DNA of 64,000 nt from an uncultured Verrucomicrobia subdivision 3 bacterium (GCA_903835255.1 CAILMI010000013.1:1-64000), one strand, 5' to 3'. Shown: positions 9,381-18,319, numbered from the stretch's first letter. Notes: generated by a model not told the origin, from the sequence alone. Translations and numbers: made by a program.

Positions 9381-10307
9381 TCAGCGATGCGGGTGAGGCC
9401 TGACCCCGCGGGTCGTTGCCGGAAAAAGATGTTTAAGACTTTTGCTAAGCAATTGGGGCCGCCTCATCCAGTCATAAAATCCAGAAATCTTGGCCAAGAG
9501 AAAGGCGGGATCGGTATCGCCATTCACAGGCAGGCGGCGGAGGGCAAATAAATCATCACCCATTTGCACCCGGCCAATAATCGTCGTAAGGCAGTTCTGA
9601 TAGCCGCACTCGGCGAGGACCACGCGCAGTTGTCGGCAAAAAGACTTATCGGCAAGTGGAAAACCAAAGGGATAAGAGAAGCTTGTCACGGGAGCGCCTA
9701 ACCTGTCTTCCAGGCAAACGCGGCACTCTCTCAATTCGTTCACCACATCGGACCAGGCCAGCTGGCGCAAATCCGTGTGGGAGGCGGTATGGGTGCCTAC
9801 CTGCACACCGTGCTTGACCGCTTCCAAGACATCCGCCCAGCACATATATTCTCTACCTTGGAAAGATTGCCAGACGTTCTTTATAAACTGGGAGGGTAGA
9901 AACATGGTGGCAGTGAACCCCAGATTCACTAATAAGGGCAGAGCCTGGGTATGAAAATCGCGGAAGCCGTCGTCAAAAGTCAGAACGACGGGCCTTACGT
10001 TTCCGTTAGGCGTTGGCTGCTGGCCATTAGCCTGCGCCTGCAGCCAGGCGAGGCCGGTGGATAAATCCACTCCGCAATAGCCGGCGGACTTCAATACCAA
10101 CAGATGCTGGGCAAAAACTTTCGGAGCGGTGCAGGTCCGGTAATAAGCGGGCACATTGGATTCGGCGGCGGCGGAAATACTATGATACATGAGAATCGGC
10201 AGCGAGTTGCCGGCGGACGCGGGCTGCGTGACAAAAGCATCGCAGGTGCGTCGGAACGGGCGGACTAGGGTCAAGGTGATGAAGCGGTCAAGGCGCATGG
10301 GAATCAA
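9381..10307 (-). CDS. NodB-type polysaccharide deacetylase
   Basis: 308 aa with a complete carbohydrate esterase family 4 signature: LPILMYHSIS near residue 36, VVLTFDDGFRDF near 107-118, GTHTASHTDL near 167-176 with the zinc-binding HTxSH, and FSYPFGFP near 208-215. The N-terminus is basic with no clear signal peptide. It is the second of three deacetylase-like genes in this operon, so the polymer is likely deacetylated at more than one step. It lies 30 bases downstream of the GT4 gene. Confidence 0.88.
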   Translation of the reverse strand: MIPMRLDRFITLTLVRPFRRTCDAFVTQPASAGNSLPILMYHSISAAAESNVPAYYRTCTAPKVFAQHLLVLKSAGYCGVDLSTGLAWLQAQANGQQPTPNGNVRPVVLTFDDGFRDFHTQALPLLVNLGFTATMFLPSQFIKNVWQSFQGREYMCWADVLEAVKHGVQVGTHTASHTDLRQLAWSDVVNELRECRVCLEDRLGAPVTSFSYPFGFPLADKSFCRQLRVVLAECGYQNCLTTIIGRVQMGDDLFALRRLPVNGDTDPAFLLAKISGFYDWMRRPQLLSKSLKHLFPATTRGVRPHPHR

Positions 10308-10337
10308 TAGCCGGATCTGGCAAGCAGTCGCTGCCAG

Positions 10338-11705
10338 TTATTTGACGACAAGCTTATCTATCTCGGCAGCAACGTCTGCCGACGGGCTTTTCCAGCCGTG
10401 ATGATTATCCGCCGTTTTTTCGTCCAACGGCAAAGGCCGGCTTTGAATCAAGGCATCCACGAGTGCTAAATATGCGTGCTGGCGATGCTGCCAGCTGTTT
10501 TGTTCAGCATAATCCAGCGCATTGGAAACCAGGTGCCGACGCAGACCATCCTTCTGCAGGACTTCAACGACGGCTTCGGCGAGCGCCGCTGGGTTTCCGG
10601 ATTCAAAAAAGCGCACGACGGAATCATTGAAATAAAAACGGTCAATCTTTGTGCTGGATGCCACCACCGGCACGCCCAAAGACATAAATTCCATAATCTT
10701 GGTACTGTAAGCCTCGTTGCCAAAGGAATCGGCGCGCTTGGGCACCACGCCCAAATCGGCCTGCGCCATGACTTCGGCAATTTCAGACACGGGTCGGGGA
10801 TCAAAGAAGCGCACCTGCACCGTCAGTCCTAGTTCTCGGGCCAGCGCCATCAACTCCTCTTTTCGCCCGCCCTCACCGTAAATATGAAATTCGGCCAACG
10901 GGATGCATTCCAACACCAGCGGCATGGCTCGGATGGCGATGTCCAATCCCTGATGCCATTGCAAGCCGCCTGGGAAAAGAATAATACGTTTGTCATCTAG
11001 TCTGGTACGGCGGCGCCGCTGAAAGACTTGGCCGTCAACATTGTTAATGAATACTGAGCATTTTCCGGAAGCTGCCGACCGGGCGACGTATTGGTCGAAC
11101 CACAGATGATTGGCTAGGATGACATGACTAGCAAAGCGGGCCGAGGCGCGTTCGACCAACTTGAGCGCCTTGACGGTCCGCGAGTCGCCGGCTTCGCTGA
11201 ATTTGCTGGCATAGAATTCAGGAACAATGTCGTGAATATCCAGCAGCACTTTGGCCCCCATTAACTTGGGCAGCCACGCGGCGAACACAAGAAAATCGGG
11301 AATGTTGTGGACATGAACGAGGTCGTAGCGCGCCCGCAGGTGACGGCGTGTCAGCCACCAGGACGAGACCAGCAGGAATCGTAGAACCGGACCGAGGAAG
11401 GCAAGTTTAGATTTTTCAGTCTTGCCAGGGCGATCCTGTAGCCTAAACACGCGGACGCCTTTAATGACTTCTTCTTTCGGCATTTTAGCGCTCCGGCGCA
11501 ACGCCGCCACCTCCACGAGGTCGCCCCGACGTGCAAGCGTTTCCGCATAGCGGAGCACGCGGTTATCGCTCTCGTAAAATGAGTGCGTGATCATTGCAAT
11601 CCGCCGGGGCGGACCGTTCAGCTGATACGAGGGTATCGGACTCATAAATATTTCCAACCAGTCAGCCCCGCCGCGCTCCTGAGGAGGCGAGGTGGATCGC
11701 CTCAT
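10338..11705 (-). CDS. Family 4 glycosyltransferase (GT-B fold)
   Basis: 455 aa. The N-terminal domain starts with RRIAMITHSFYESDNRVLRY and contains DLVHVHNIPDFLVFAAW; the C-terminal domain has IILFPGGLQWHQGLDIAI, AEFHIYGEGGRKEEL and the family-4 donor-binding region around AYSTKIMEFMSLGVPVVASS. The start codon overlaps the stop of the Wzc-like gene by four bases (ATGA at 11702-11705), which supports the long start; an internal ATG about 20 codons later is the alternative. It probably builds the repeat unit on the lipid carrier. Confidence 0.87.
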   Translation of the reverse strand: MRRSTSPPQERGGADWLEIFMSPIPSYQLNGPPRRIAMITHSFYESDNRVLRYAETLARRGDLVEVAALRRSAKMPKEEVIKGVRVFRLQDRPGKTEKSKLAFLGPVLRFLLVSSWWLTRRHLRARYDLVHVHNIPDFLVFAAWLPKLMGAKVLLDIHDIVPEFYASKFSEAGDSRTVKALKLVERASARFASHVILANHLWFDQYVARSAASGKCSVFINNVDGQVFQRRRRTRLDDKRIILFPGGLQWHQGLDIAIRAMPLVLECIPLAEFHIYGEGGRKEELMALARELGLTVQVRFFDPRPVSEIAEVMAQADLGVVPKRADSFGNEAYSTKIMEFMSLGVPVVASSTKIDRFYFNDSVVRFFESGNPAALAEAVVEVLQKDGLRRHLVSNALDYAEQNSWQHRQHAYLALVDALIQSRPLPLDEKTADNHHGWKSPSADVAAEIDKLVVK

Positions 11706-13972
11706 TTACTGTTTAGAAAGTCCTGATGCAATTGCGCAGGAACGTATGTTCGCGTCTTATTGAGTACGGCTCCGACCGTGGCTCCGGATTCGGCCAGCCA
11801 GCTGTTTGCCTGCTGCACGACTCCCAGGTCCGTTTTTTCTGATTCCACGACGAGAAGTACCATGTCCATAAAGCGGGCGAGCCGCGGGGTGATACTCGTC
11901 TGGCTCACGGGCGGCAGGTCAAAGATGATGTAATCGAAATCGCTGGCCTTAAGCTTAGGCACCAGCGCCGCGAAGCGCCGGGGGAGAATGCGCGGGAGCT
12001 CATCACTCTTTAAATCCTCAGTCACCACATATAAATTTTCCTGAATCAGCGCGTTGTCTCTGGTTTCATTTTTCAAGGCTGCGTCCAGCCCGCAATCAGC
12101 CCGGCCCTTGTAAAACTGTCGGGCCGCGCCGTTCTCTAGGTTCATGTCCACGAGCAATACCCGCCCCTCGCCCGTTTCTGAAAGCGAGGCGGCCAGCCCA
12201 GCGGCCAGAGTGCTCACACCAGCGCCCTGATTGGCGCTGGTCATAGCTACTAGCTTCGGTTTATGGGTGAGGTTCTTGACTTCAAAATAGACAATCAGCC
12301 GGTCTCGCAACGCTTCATAGAACGGCTGCAGCGAAGGGTCCCGCTCCAGTGAGACCACGTGCAGCACACCGCTGCCGGCGGTCGCATCCGCTTCCGTGGC
12401 GTTGTTGAATTGCAGCCGCCGCCGGGTCGCGGCGCGGCCCAGACGCGCGTGGCCGTTTCGGCGAACGTCAGGGATGGAAAGAAAAAGAGGCAGTTTTAAT
12501 TTCGCCTGAATTTCGCCCGGCCGTTTCACCGAACCATCCAGATAGAGTTCCGTCAGAAACGACCAAGCGAGGCCGGCAATCATGCCGCCGAAAGCCACAG
12601 CCGCCATTTGTTTCAGAGCTTTGGCCCAATCCTGATAGGGTGGCGAAGGCATCTGCACCCACTTGATATTAGGGGCCTTGCCCGTGGTGAGCGATTCATC
12701 AATGTGAAAATTTTCCAGCTTCGTGGCCAGGTACTGATAGTTGGCGGCTTGAATCGCCTTCCGTTGCTCCAATTGCGCGAGGGTGGATTCCTGGCTGTTC
12801 AGATTAGTCGCCTGCATCTGGAGCTGATCCAGTTGCGCCTTCCAAATATTTAGCTTGCCTTGAAGTGCCGCTACAGGAGCGATCTGGATTCCAAAATCCA
12901 CCGGGGATCTTGCCGCCATTCCGTTTACCGCCAGCAATGCGCCCCCCAGATCATTGATTTGAGGGTATTTTTTCTCCAGACTGGCTTTGGTATTAGCCTC
13001 GTCGACCACCTGTGCCGATACTTCCTGAACCAGTACGTTGCCACTCGTGAATCCCTGGACCATGTAGCCCTGTTTCTTATTTCGCAGCAGAGCCAGTCGC
13101 GTGCAGACGTCATTATAGAGATCAAGCTGTCCCGCCGGAAGGGAGGGCGGATCGTTGGTGGTGATTAACTTTGAGGACACCGTTTTATACGACGGTTTCA
13201 TCGCCGGTTCATATCCGCCATATCCGGCTAGATCAGCCTGAGCATCCAAAATCGCGCTCTGGATCTTGGCAATCTGGTCAGATAGTCCCTTTTTGCTGTC
13301 CCCAAGGGATAGGATACTGGCTTTATTTTTCAAGTTGACGAGCTGCTGTTCTGTTTCGCTCAGCTGAGCGCTCAAGCGGGATTGTTCCCTGCTGAGAATG
13401 TCAACGTATTGTCCCGCCGCCGAATGGATTTCATAGTGTCGTTGGAAATAATCATTGATGATTTCCCGAAGGACGGGTTGAACTATCTTCGCGTCAGGAT
13501 GCTGGAAAGTGACTATAATGACGCTGCTGCGGGAATTGGCCGGGGCCGCTTTCAAGCTGTCCTTTACCAGCGCCGCCGCCTTTATGGCATTGCCGGCGCC
13601 AGCCCCGGCCAAAATGTTGGTCGCGCCAATATTGGCTACCGCAGCCGTCGCCAGATCCAAGCTGGTCAAAATCTGAATTTCAGAATTGATGATGTCATCT
13701 CCGCGGGAATCGGGCAGAAATACCTTTTGTTCGCTCCCCACTAGTGAAAGGGATCGGGCCTGTGATACATATTGAACTAAGAGCTCCGCCCGGGATTCAT
13801 ACGGCGGCGGCTTGAGGGAAAAGAGAGCCGCAGCGGCCAGAATGCCCGCCAGGGAAAAAAGTGTAATTTTCCCCTTGTGGCGAAATATCACATAGTAAAT
13901 GTCGCCTAGCGACATTCCCGCCATCGGCTGAATCTGTTTGCCATTAGTCATTTTATTTATTGTTTGCTGCAA
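11702..13972 (-). CDS. Wzc/GumC-like polysaccharide co-polymerase with degenerate tyrosine-kinase domain
   Basis: 756 aa. A Wzz-type chain-length domain has a first membrane helix near residues 34-54 (ITLFSLAGILAAAALFSL), a long coiled-coil periplasmic part and a second helix near 445-465. It is followed by a cytoplasmic P-loop domain of the bacterial tyrosine kinase family (about 550-756). That domain is altered: the Walker A site reads NQGAGVST near 581-588, with Val where the nucleotide-binding Lys is expected; Walker A' reads LLVDMN (usual DxD); Walker B IIFD near 682-685 is intact. The C-terminus has no tyrosine cluster. It likely sets chain length and links polymerase to export but may not phosphorylate. 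Confidence 0.88.
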   Translation of the reverse strand: MQQTINKMTNGKQIQPMAGMSLGDIYYVIFRHKGKITLFSLAGILAAAALFSLKPPPYESRAELLVQYVSQARSLSLVGSEQKVFLPDSRGDDIINSEIQILTSLDLATAAVANIGATNILAGAGAGNAIKAAALVKDSLKAAPANSRSSVIIVTFQHPDAKIVQPVLREIINDYFQRHYEIHSAAGQYVDILSREQSRLSAQLSETEQQLVNLKNKASILSLGDSKKGLSDQIAKIQSAILDAQADLAGYGGYEPAMKPSYKTVSSKLITTNDPPSLPAGQLDLYNDVCTRLALLRNKKQGYMVQGFTSGNVLVQEVSAQVVDEANTKASLEKKYPQINDLGGALLAVNGMAARSPVDFGIQIAPVAALQGKLNIWKAQLDQLQMQATNLNSQESTLAQLEQRKAIQAANYQYLATKLENFHIDESLTTGKAPNIKWVQMPSPPYQDWAKALKQMAAVAFGGMIAGLAWSFLTELYLDGSVKRPGEIQAKLKLPLFLSIPDVRRNGHARLGRAATRRRLQFNNATEADATAGSGVLHVVSLERDPSLQPFYEALRDRLIVYFEVKNLTHKPKLVAMTSANQGAGVSTLAAGLAASLSETGEGRVLLVDMNLENGAARQFYKGRADCGLDAALKNETRDNALIQENLYVVTEDLKSDELPRILPRRFAALVPKLKASDFDYIIFDLPPVSQTSITPRLARFMDMVLLVVESEKTDLGVVQQANSWLAESGATVGAVLNKTRTYVPAQLHQDFLNSK

Positions 13973-14049
13973 AGGGAAACTTCCGTCTTGAGTGGCGTTG
14001 AATTGGGCCCTGAATCAGTAGCGGTTGCTACGAGAGCGAGATTCATCCG

Positions 14050-14547
14050 TCAACGTTCTGGGTCCAGCGATTTGACCACCCGGGCCGGGTTGCCCGCCAC
14101 GACTGTGTTTGGCGGCACGTTTTTGGTCACCACGCTGCCGGCACCGATCAGCGCATTCTCGCCGACGGTGATGCCACACAGGAGCGTGGCTCCGGAACCG
14201 ATAGAGGCACCGCTTTTGACCAGGGTCCCGATGCAGTCCCAATCCGCATCCGACTGCAACAGCCCTTCCCCATTGGTGGCGCGGGGATACCGGTCATTGA
14301 TGAAGGTGACATTGTGGCCGATGAAAACATCATCCTCCAGAACCACTCCCTCGCAGACAAAGGTATGACTGGAAACCTTGCAACGGTTCCCGATCTTTGC
14401 CCCCTTCTGGATCTCTACAAACGTTCCAATTTTCACGTCATCCCCGATTTCACACCCGTATAGATTAGTAAAATCGTGGATGCGGACGTTTTTTCCTAAC
14501 TTCACGTCCGAGGCGATCCGCTGACAACTCTGCGGGAAGGTGCTCAT
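14050..14547 (-). CDS. WlbB/WbpD-like left-handed beta-helix sugar N-acetyltransferase
   Basis: 165 aa from the ATG at 14547, which shares one base with the stop of the upstream dehydrogenase (TAATG). An upstream in-frame ATG at 14829 lies inside that gene and is rejected. The protein is made of hexapeptide repeats (IASDVKLGKNVRIHDF, IGDDVKIGTFVEI, IGAGSVVTKNVPPNTVVAGN), with the conserved FINDRYPRA loop and GNPARVV end seen in acetyltransferases of UDP-2,3-diamino sugars. Such enzymes acetylate the 3-amino group of UDP-GlcNAc3NA-type sugars, which fits its pairing with a WlbA-like dehydrogenase. Confidence 0.85.
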   Translation of the reverse strand: MSTFPQSCQRIASDVKLGKNVRIHDFTNLYGCEIGDDVKIGTFVEIQKGAKIGNRCKVSSHTFVCEGVVLEDDVFIGHNVTFINDRYPRATNGEGLLQSDADWDCIGTLVKSGASIGSGATLLCGITVGENALIGAGSVVTKNVPPNTVVAGNPARVVKSLDPER

Positions 14548-15710
14548 TATGAGGCAGCATTCAAATTCACTCTGGCCCGGACTTTCCGACCCAGCCCCAC
14601 CGATCTGGTGCGTTTGACCCGTTTGACCCCGACGGGGACGGTCGGGGAAGCCGGAGCAGCGGCATGCGTCGCCGAACTGTTTCGGGTCCATTTTAAAAAA
14701 TCGACGGCGGCACCCCCTAGCCGCAGAGATTCCGAGGAGGCCTCCAAAATGCGGACGAGTTCTAGTCCCTTGGTGCCGTTGCTCAGTGGCACCGTCCCAT
14801 CCCGGATGCAATCCAGGAAATGCTGGCACTCGGTCTTCAGCGGTTCCTCCTGCTTGATGTAGGGGGCGTAAACATCGCCGTAATGGTAGGCATAATGAAA
14901 TTCCGCGAACGTGTCGTAATGCGGCGGATGATCGACCCGGACATCGAACACCCGAATTTTTTCTAACGCGGCCACATCGTCATAGACAATCATGCGCTTG
15001 CTACCGACGATGGTCATCTCGCGGACCTTTCGGGGGTCCAGCCAGCTGCTCTGGATGATGGCCGTGCTCCCGCCGGGGTAGGTCAGGCACATATTGGTCA
15101 CGTCCTCCACGCCCGGGGTGATGTGGGCGCTGCCACGGCAATTCACGGTAACCGGTTGTTCCCCGATGATGTGCTGAATGATAGAAATATCATGGGGCGC
15201 CAAGTCCCACGCGACGTTAATATCTTTTTGGAATAGGCCGAGGTTCAGGCGGCGGGCGGAGATGTACCGAATCTGCCCCAGGTCACCCCCGGTGACGATC
15301 TCTTGGATTTTCTTGACGGCCGGCGAGTAGAGAAAGGTATGCCCGGTCATCAGAACCAGACCCTTCTTCTGCGCCAGATCCACGAGCTCCTCACATTCCC
15401 GCGCAGAACTGGCCATGGGTTTCTCGATGAAGGTGTGCTTGCCTGCCAGAAGACTGGTTTTGGCGAGTATGAAATGGGATTTAACCGACGTGGCAATGAT
15501 GACAGCGTCCAGATTGACGCCATTGAGCATGTGCGCATAATCGACTGAGCCCTCCACCTCCGGATACAGGGAGCGCAGATGCGCGAGCCGCTTCACGCTC
15601 AAGTCGCACATCATCCTCATCTCGCAATCCGGTAGAGACCTGAAGTTCCGCACCAGATTGGGACCCCAGTAACCGCATCCAACAACGCCCACTTTAATTC
15701 GTTTTGTCAT
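14547..15710 (-). CDS. Gfo/Idh/MocA oxidoreductase, WlbA-like sugar 3-dehydrogenase
   Basis: 387 aa. The start at 15710 has a strong ribosome binding site (GGAGAGG six bases upstream), better than the in-frame ATG at 15740. The Rossmann motif is VGVVGCGYWGPNLVRNF near residues 7-23, and the family signature EKPMASS lies near 98-104, where the Lys is catalytic. WDLAPHDISI carries the conserved His. The final 40 residues are a basic, Ala/Arg-rich tail not usual for the family. WlbA oxidises C3 of UDP-GlcNAcA before transamination. Directly followed by the WlbB-like gene; the expected aminotransferase is not in the window. Confidence 0.84.
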   Translation of the reverse strand: MTKRIKVGVVGCGYWGPNLVRNFRSLPDCEMRMMCDLSVKRLAHLRSLYPEVEGSVDYAHMLNGVNLDAVIIATSVKSHFILAKTSLLAGKHTFIEKPMASSARECEELVDLAQKKGLVLMTGHTFLYSPAVKKIQEIVTGGDLGQIRYISARRLNLGLFQKDINVAWDLAPHDISIIQHIIGEQPVTVNCRGSAHITPGVEDVTNMCLTYPGGSTAIIQSSWLDPRKVREMTIVGSKRMIVYDDVAALEKIRVFDVRVDHPPHYDTFAEFHYAYHYGDVYAPYIKQEEPLKTECQHFLDCIRDGTVPLSNGTKGLELVRILEASSESLRLGGAAVDFLKWTRNSSATHAAAPASPTVPVGVKRVKRTRSVGLGRKVRARVNLNAAS

Positions 15711-15757
15711 AGTCCTCTCCTTTTCAGTTTTCGTTTCCAACCTGTCACACCGCCCTG

Positions 15758-16528
15758 CTAACTAGGGTCGCGGAGATCCTGCTCTATTGAGTTGCCAGAT
15801 CGTTTGGATGCAGCCGGAGCGGCTAAGGTCAAAGAAGCTCGGCGGGAACGCGACCGGACTCTCCGGCCCGCTTCGATGATTTGACCCAGCATCACCGGAA
15901 GGGTTTTGGCAATAATTTTCAAGTCCAGCCCCAGCGTTTTAGTCCGGACATACCCGATGTCCAATGCGACCATCTCGCTAAAGGTCGTCCGATTTTTACC
16001 GCTCACCTGCCAGAGGCCAGTCAGACCCGGCAGGGCGTTGAACCGCTCCCGCTGCCAGGGTAGATAATTTTCGTATTCATAAAAAACACAGGGGCGCGGG
16101 CCGACCAGGCTCATGTCCCCCCGGAAGACATTCAGGATCTGGGGCAGCTCATCGAGACCGGAAGCCCTCAGCAGCCTGCCACCAGGGATGATTCGCGGGT
16201 CCCCCCGAAGATCCATTTTCACCATGGGCGCATCCGAACTCATCAGCGCTTGCAGATGCCCCCGGTGAACACCGGAATCCGCCTGCATCCGCATCGTCCT
16301 GAACTTGTAGCAGAGGAACGTCGCGCCCCGATATCCCACGCGTTCCTGCCGGAAAAGGACCGGCCCGCGGGAAACCATCCGTATCATCAGGGCGATGCAC
16401 CCCATCAGCGGAAGCACTAGGGGGATTGCCACCATAACCAGGATCAGGTCCAGGGACCGCTTCCATGGGGGGGCTGCAGGAACGGAGACGTTTTCCAGCG
16501 CCGGATCCGGTTTTATGATAAGTCTCAT
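15758..16528 (-). CDS. WcaJ/PglC-type phosphoglycosyl transferase (initiating sugar transferase)
   Basis: 256 aa. It has a single hydrophobic re-entrant helix (LDLILVMVAIPLVLPLMGCI, residues 26-45) and then the catalytic domain: GPVLFRQERVGYRG, FLCYKFRTM, the DP motif in RGDPRIIPGGRLLRASGLDE, LPQILNVFRGDMSLVGPRP, and PGLTGLWQVSGKNR. It lacks the four-helix N-terminal domain of long WcaJ/WbaP proteins and so is a minimal monotopic enzyme. It moves a sugar phosphate onto undecaprenyl phosphate and starts the repeat unit. The C-terminus carries a basic/Ala-rich tail like that of the neighbouring dehydrogenase. It is the first enzyme gene of the operon, 194 bases after the NusG-like gene. Confidence 0.92.
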   Translation of the reverse strand: MRLIIKPDPALENVSVPAAPPWKRSLDLILVMVAIPLVLPLMGCIALMIRMVSRGPVLFRQERVGYRGATFLCYKFRTMRMQADSGVHRGHLQALMSSDAPMVKMDLRGDPRIIPGGRLLRASGLDELPQILNVFRGDMSLVGPRPCVFYEYENYLPWQRERFNALPGLTGLWQVSGKNRTTFSEMVALDIGYVRTKTLGLDLKIIAKTLPVMLGQIIEAGRRVRSRSRRASLTLAAPAASKRSGNSIEQDLRDPS

Positions 16529-16722
16529 CCTTCAGGCGGGCGGTCCGAGACCCGCTCTCATTGAAAGGGAGCGGGATAATTAGAAGGGTACATTCCAGAC
16601 GCCGTTTAAAAACAGGGCTCCGCACTTGCTCGGCTTGCCGAACTTCTGACGGAACAACAGATCCTCCTCCAACAGACCCTGAATGACGACCTTAGCGACC
16701 GCACCGTTGCCGCACCCCTCCA

Positions 16723-17352
16723 CTAACGGGGAGCCGCCGCTAACATCGGAGCCCAGTCGGCTACCGTGTTCTTTTCCAAGACCACCGCGGCGCGATCCAC
16801 TTCCACCGGAGTAGGCCGGCCCAACACTTCCAAAAGGATTTGCACCCGCCGCGTCGCCGGCATTACCCGCAGGACGGTGGCCGGCATCCCGGCAAAAGCA
16901 CCCGAGGCCACCCGCACAGCATCAGCCGGAGCCAGCTGGTCTTTCAGCGTCAAGGTCGCCTCCGCATCAAAATGACTCTGCAACTCCTGGATGACAGCCT
17001 CCGCCACCGTAGGAATTTTCTGACCAAACCGCACCAGGCTGCTGACCCCGTTGACATACTGGATCTCGCTCAGCGTTTCATCAATCCGACAGCGGATGAA
17101 GATGTAACAGGGGAACAGCGACTCCATCTGGCGGACCCTCCCGCGGGGGGTGACGTGCTGGACCCGCAGCCGAGGATTAAACACCTCCAACTGCAACTGC
17201 TGGCGCACGTTCGCGGCGGCGATGTGCTCGTGCTTCGGCTTCGTCCGGGCGCAATACCACTGTGGGACTTCGGCGGACGTCCTGAAAATAGAGGCTTCCC
17301 TACCCTCTGGTTGCGATACAAGGCTGTGCTGCAAGCACGTGGTAAACTCCAT
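16723..17352 (-). CDS. NusG-paralogue transcription antiterminator (RfaH-like)
   Basis: 209 aa. The NGN domain begins at about residue 30 (PQWYCARTKPKHEHIAAANV), with ESLFPCYIFIRC and YVNGVSSLVRFG in the expected order. A C-terminal KOW-like part follows (ADAVRVASGAFAGMPATVLRV and VQILLEVLGRPTPVEVD). The length and the WY-RTKPKHE start match specialised NusG paralogues (RfaH, LoaP, UpxY) that sit at the head of polysaccharide operons and keep RNA polymerase going through them. It is the first gene of the exopolysaccharide operon proper, with a 194-base leader between it and the first enzyme gene where recruitment could occur. Confidence 0.85.
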   Translation of the reverse strand: MEFTTCLQHSLVSQPEGREASIFRTSAEVPQWYCARTKPKHEHIAAANVRQQLQLEVFNPRLRVQHVTPRGRVRQMESLFPCYIFIRCRIDETLSEIQYVNGVSSLVRFGQKIPTVAEAVIQELQSHFDAEATLTLKDQLAPADAVRVASGAFAGMPATVLRVMPATRRVQILLEVLGRPTPVEVDRAAVVLEKNTVADWAPMLAAAPR

Positions 17353-17408
17353 TGGTCAACCCTATCGACAGGCCACAGGGATGTCTGCCCCTTAAAACCA
17401 TTACCGCA

Positions 17409-17429
17409 TTGTAGCGCTTTCCACTACAA
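17409..17429. promoter_or_regulatory. Inverted repeat upstream of the NusG-like gene (possible operator)
   Basis: TTGTAG and CTACAA arms flank a nine-base centre; with one mismatch the arms extend to eight bases. It lies about 57 bases before the NusG-like start codon and 23 bases past the stop of the response regulator gene. It could be the binding site of the LuxR-type regulator encoded next door, or a weak RNA hairpin in the read-through transcript. No T-run follows, so it is unlikely to be a terminator. Confidence 0.35.
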
Positions 17430-17451
17430 CGGGGACCGGGGGCCGGGCGGG

Positions 17452-18132
17452 TCAATGTTTTGGATCGCTCGTCCAGCGGATGGCGCACTGGAGCAGGTCG
17501 ATGGCATTTTTGAGGCTGAGCTTTTCCTTGATCCGCGCCCGGTAGGTTTCCACGGTGCTGACATTGAGGCGGAGGGCGGCGGCAATCTGCTGGGTGCCCC
17601 GCCCGCCGCCGATGAGCTCAAAGACCTGGATTTCACGATCGGTCAGCCCCTCGACTGAAAAACCCGTGGCGGTGCGGGCGGAGCGGGCGACCTCCGACAC
17701 AACGCGGGCGGAGACTTTTTCGCTGAGATGAATGTCCCCGTTCAATACGCGGCGGACGGCTAGCAGCAGAGTGGCGGGGGCCTCCTGCTTGGCGACGAAT
17801 CCACGGGCTCCCGCCCGAATGACCCGCCCGGCGTAGAGCGCCTCGTCCCTCATGGAAAACACTAGAATTTTAATATCAGAACACCGGTGGCTGAGGTCTT
17901 TAATGAGTTCCAGCCCGTGGGAATTTTTCAGGGTCAGATCCACAATCGCCAGATGAGGCTTCATCGCGACGGCCAATTTCAAGGCCTGACCCCGATCCTC
18001 CGCCTCGCCGCAGACCTTCAAGTTCGGATCCCGCTGGAGGATCATCTTCAGCGATTCCCGAACCACCGGATGATCATCCACTAGGAGAATGCGGATCCGT
18101 TTTTTTAACCGACCCCATGTGGAATTTTTCAT
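17452..18132 (-). CDS. Orphan NarL/LuxR-family response regulator
   Basis: 226 aa from the ATG at 18132; an in-frame ATG 60 bases further up is less likely. The receiver domain has the acidic pair in RILLVDDHPVVRES near residues 14-27, the phosphorylated Asp in AIVDLTLKN near 60-68 and the conserved Lys in GFVAKQEAP near 112-120. The C-terminal helix-turn-helix GLTDREIQVFELIGGG ... NVSTVETYRARIKEKL is of the LuxR type. No sensor kinase is adjacent. As it sits immediately before the NusG-like gene in the same direction, it is a good candidate controller of the exopolysaccharide operon (inference). Confidence 0.9.
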   Translation of the reverse strand: MKNSTWGRLKKRIRILLVDDHPVVRESLKMILQRDPNLKVCGEAEDRGQALKLAVAMKPHLAIVDLTLKNSHGLELIKDLSHRCSDIKILVFSMRDEALYAGRVIRAGARGFVAKQEAPATLLLAVRRVLNGDIHLSEKVSARVVSEVARSARTATGFSVEGLTDREIQVFELIGGGRGTQQIAAALRLNVSTVETYRARIKEKLSLKNAIDLLQCAIRWTSDPKH

Positions 18133-18319
18133 ACCTAATTGCAAAAAGCCGCTGTTCACGCCCCCCCCAACGCCTTCCCAGCATGGCGCCATGCTAATCC
18201 AGCGGCCCCAGTCTGCCTAATCCAATTTCCCCAAGTTTGCATGTTCCAAAAAACAATCCGCGACCGCGCCTTTCATCTTGCTTCTCAGCCGCACAAATTA
18301 CCGGTAGAGTCCACGGCCT

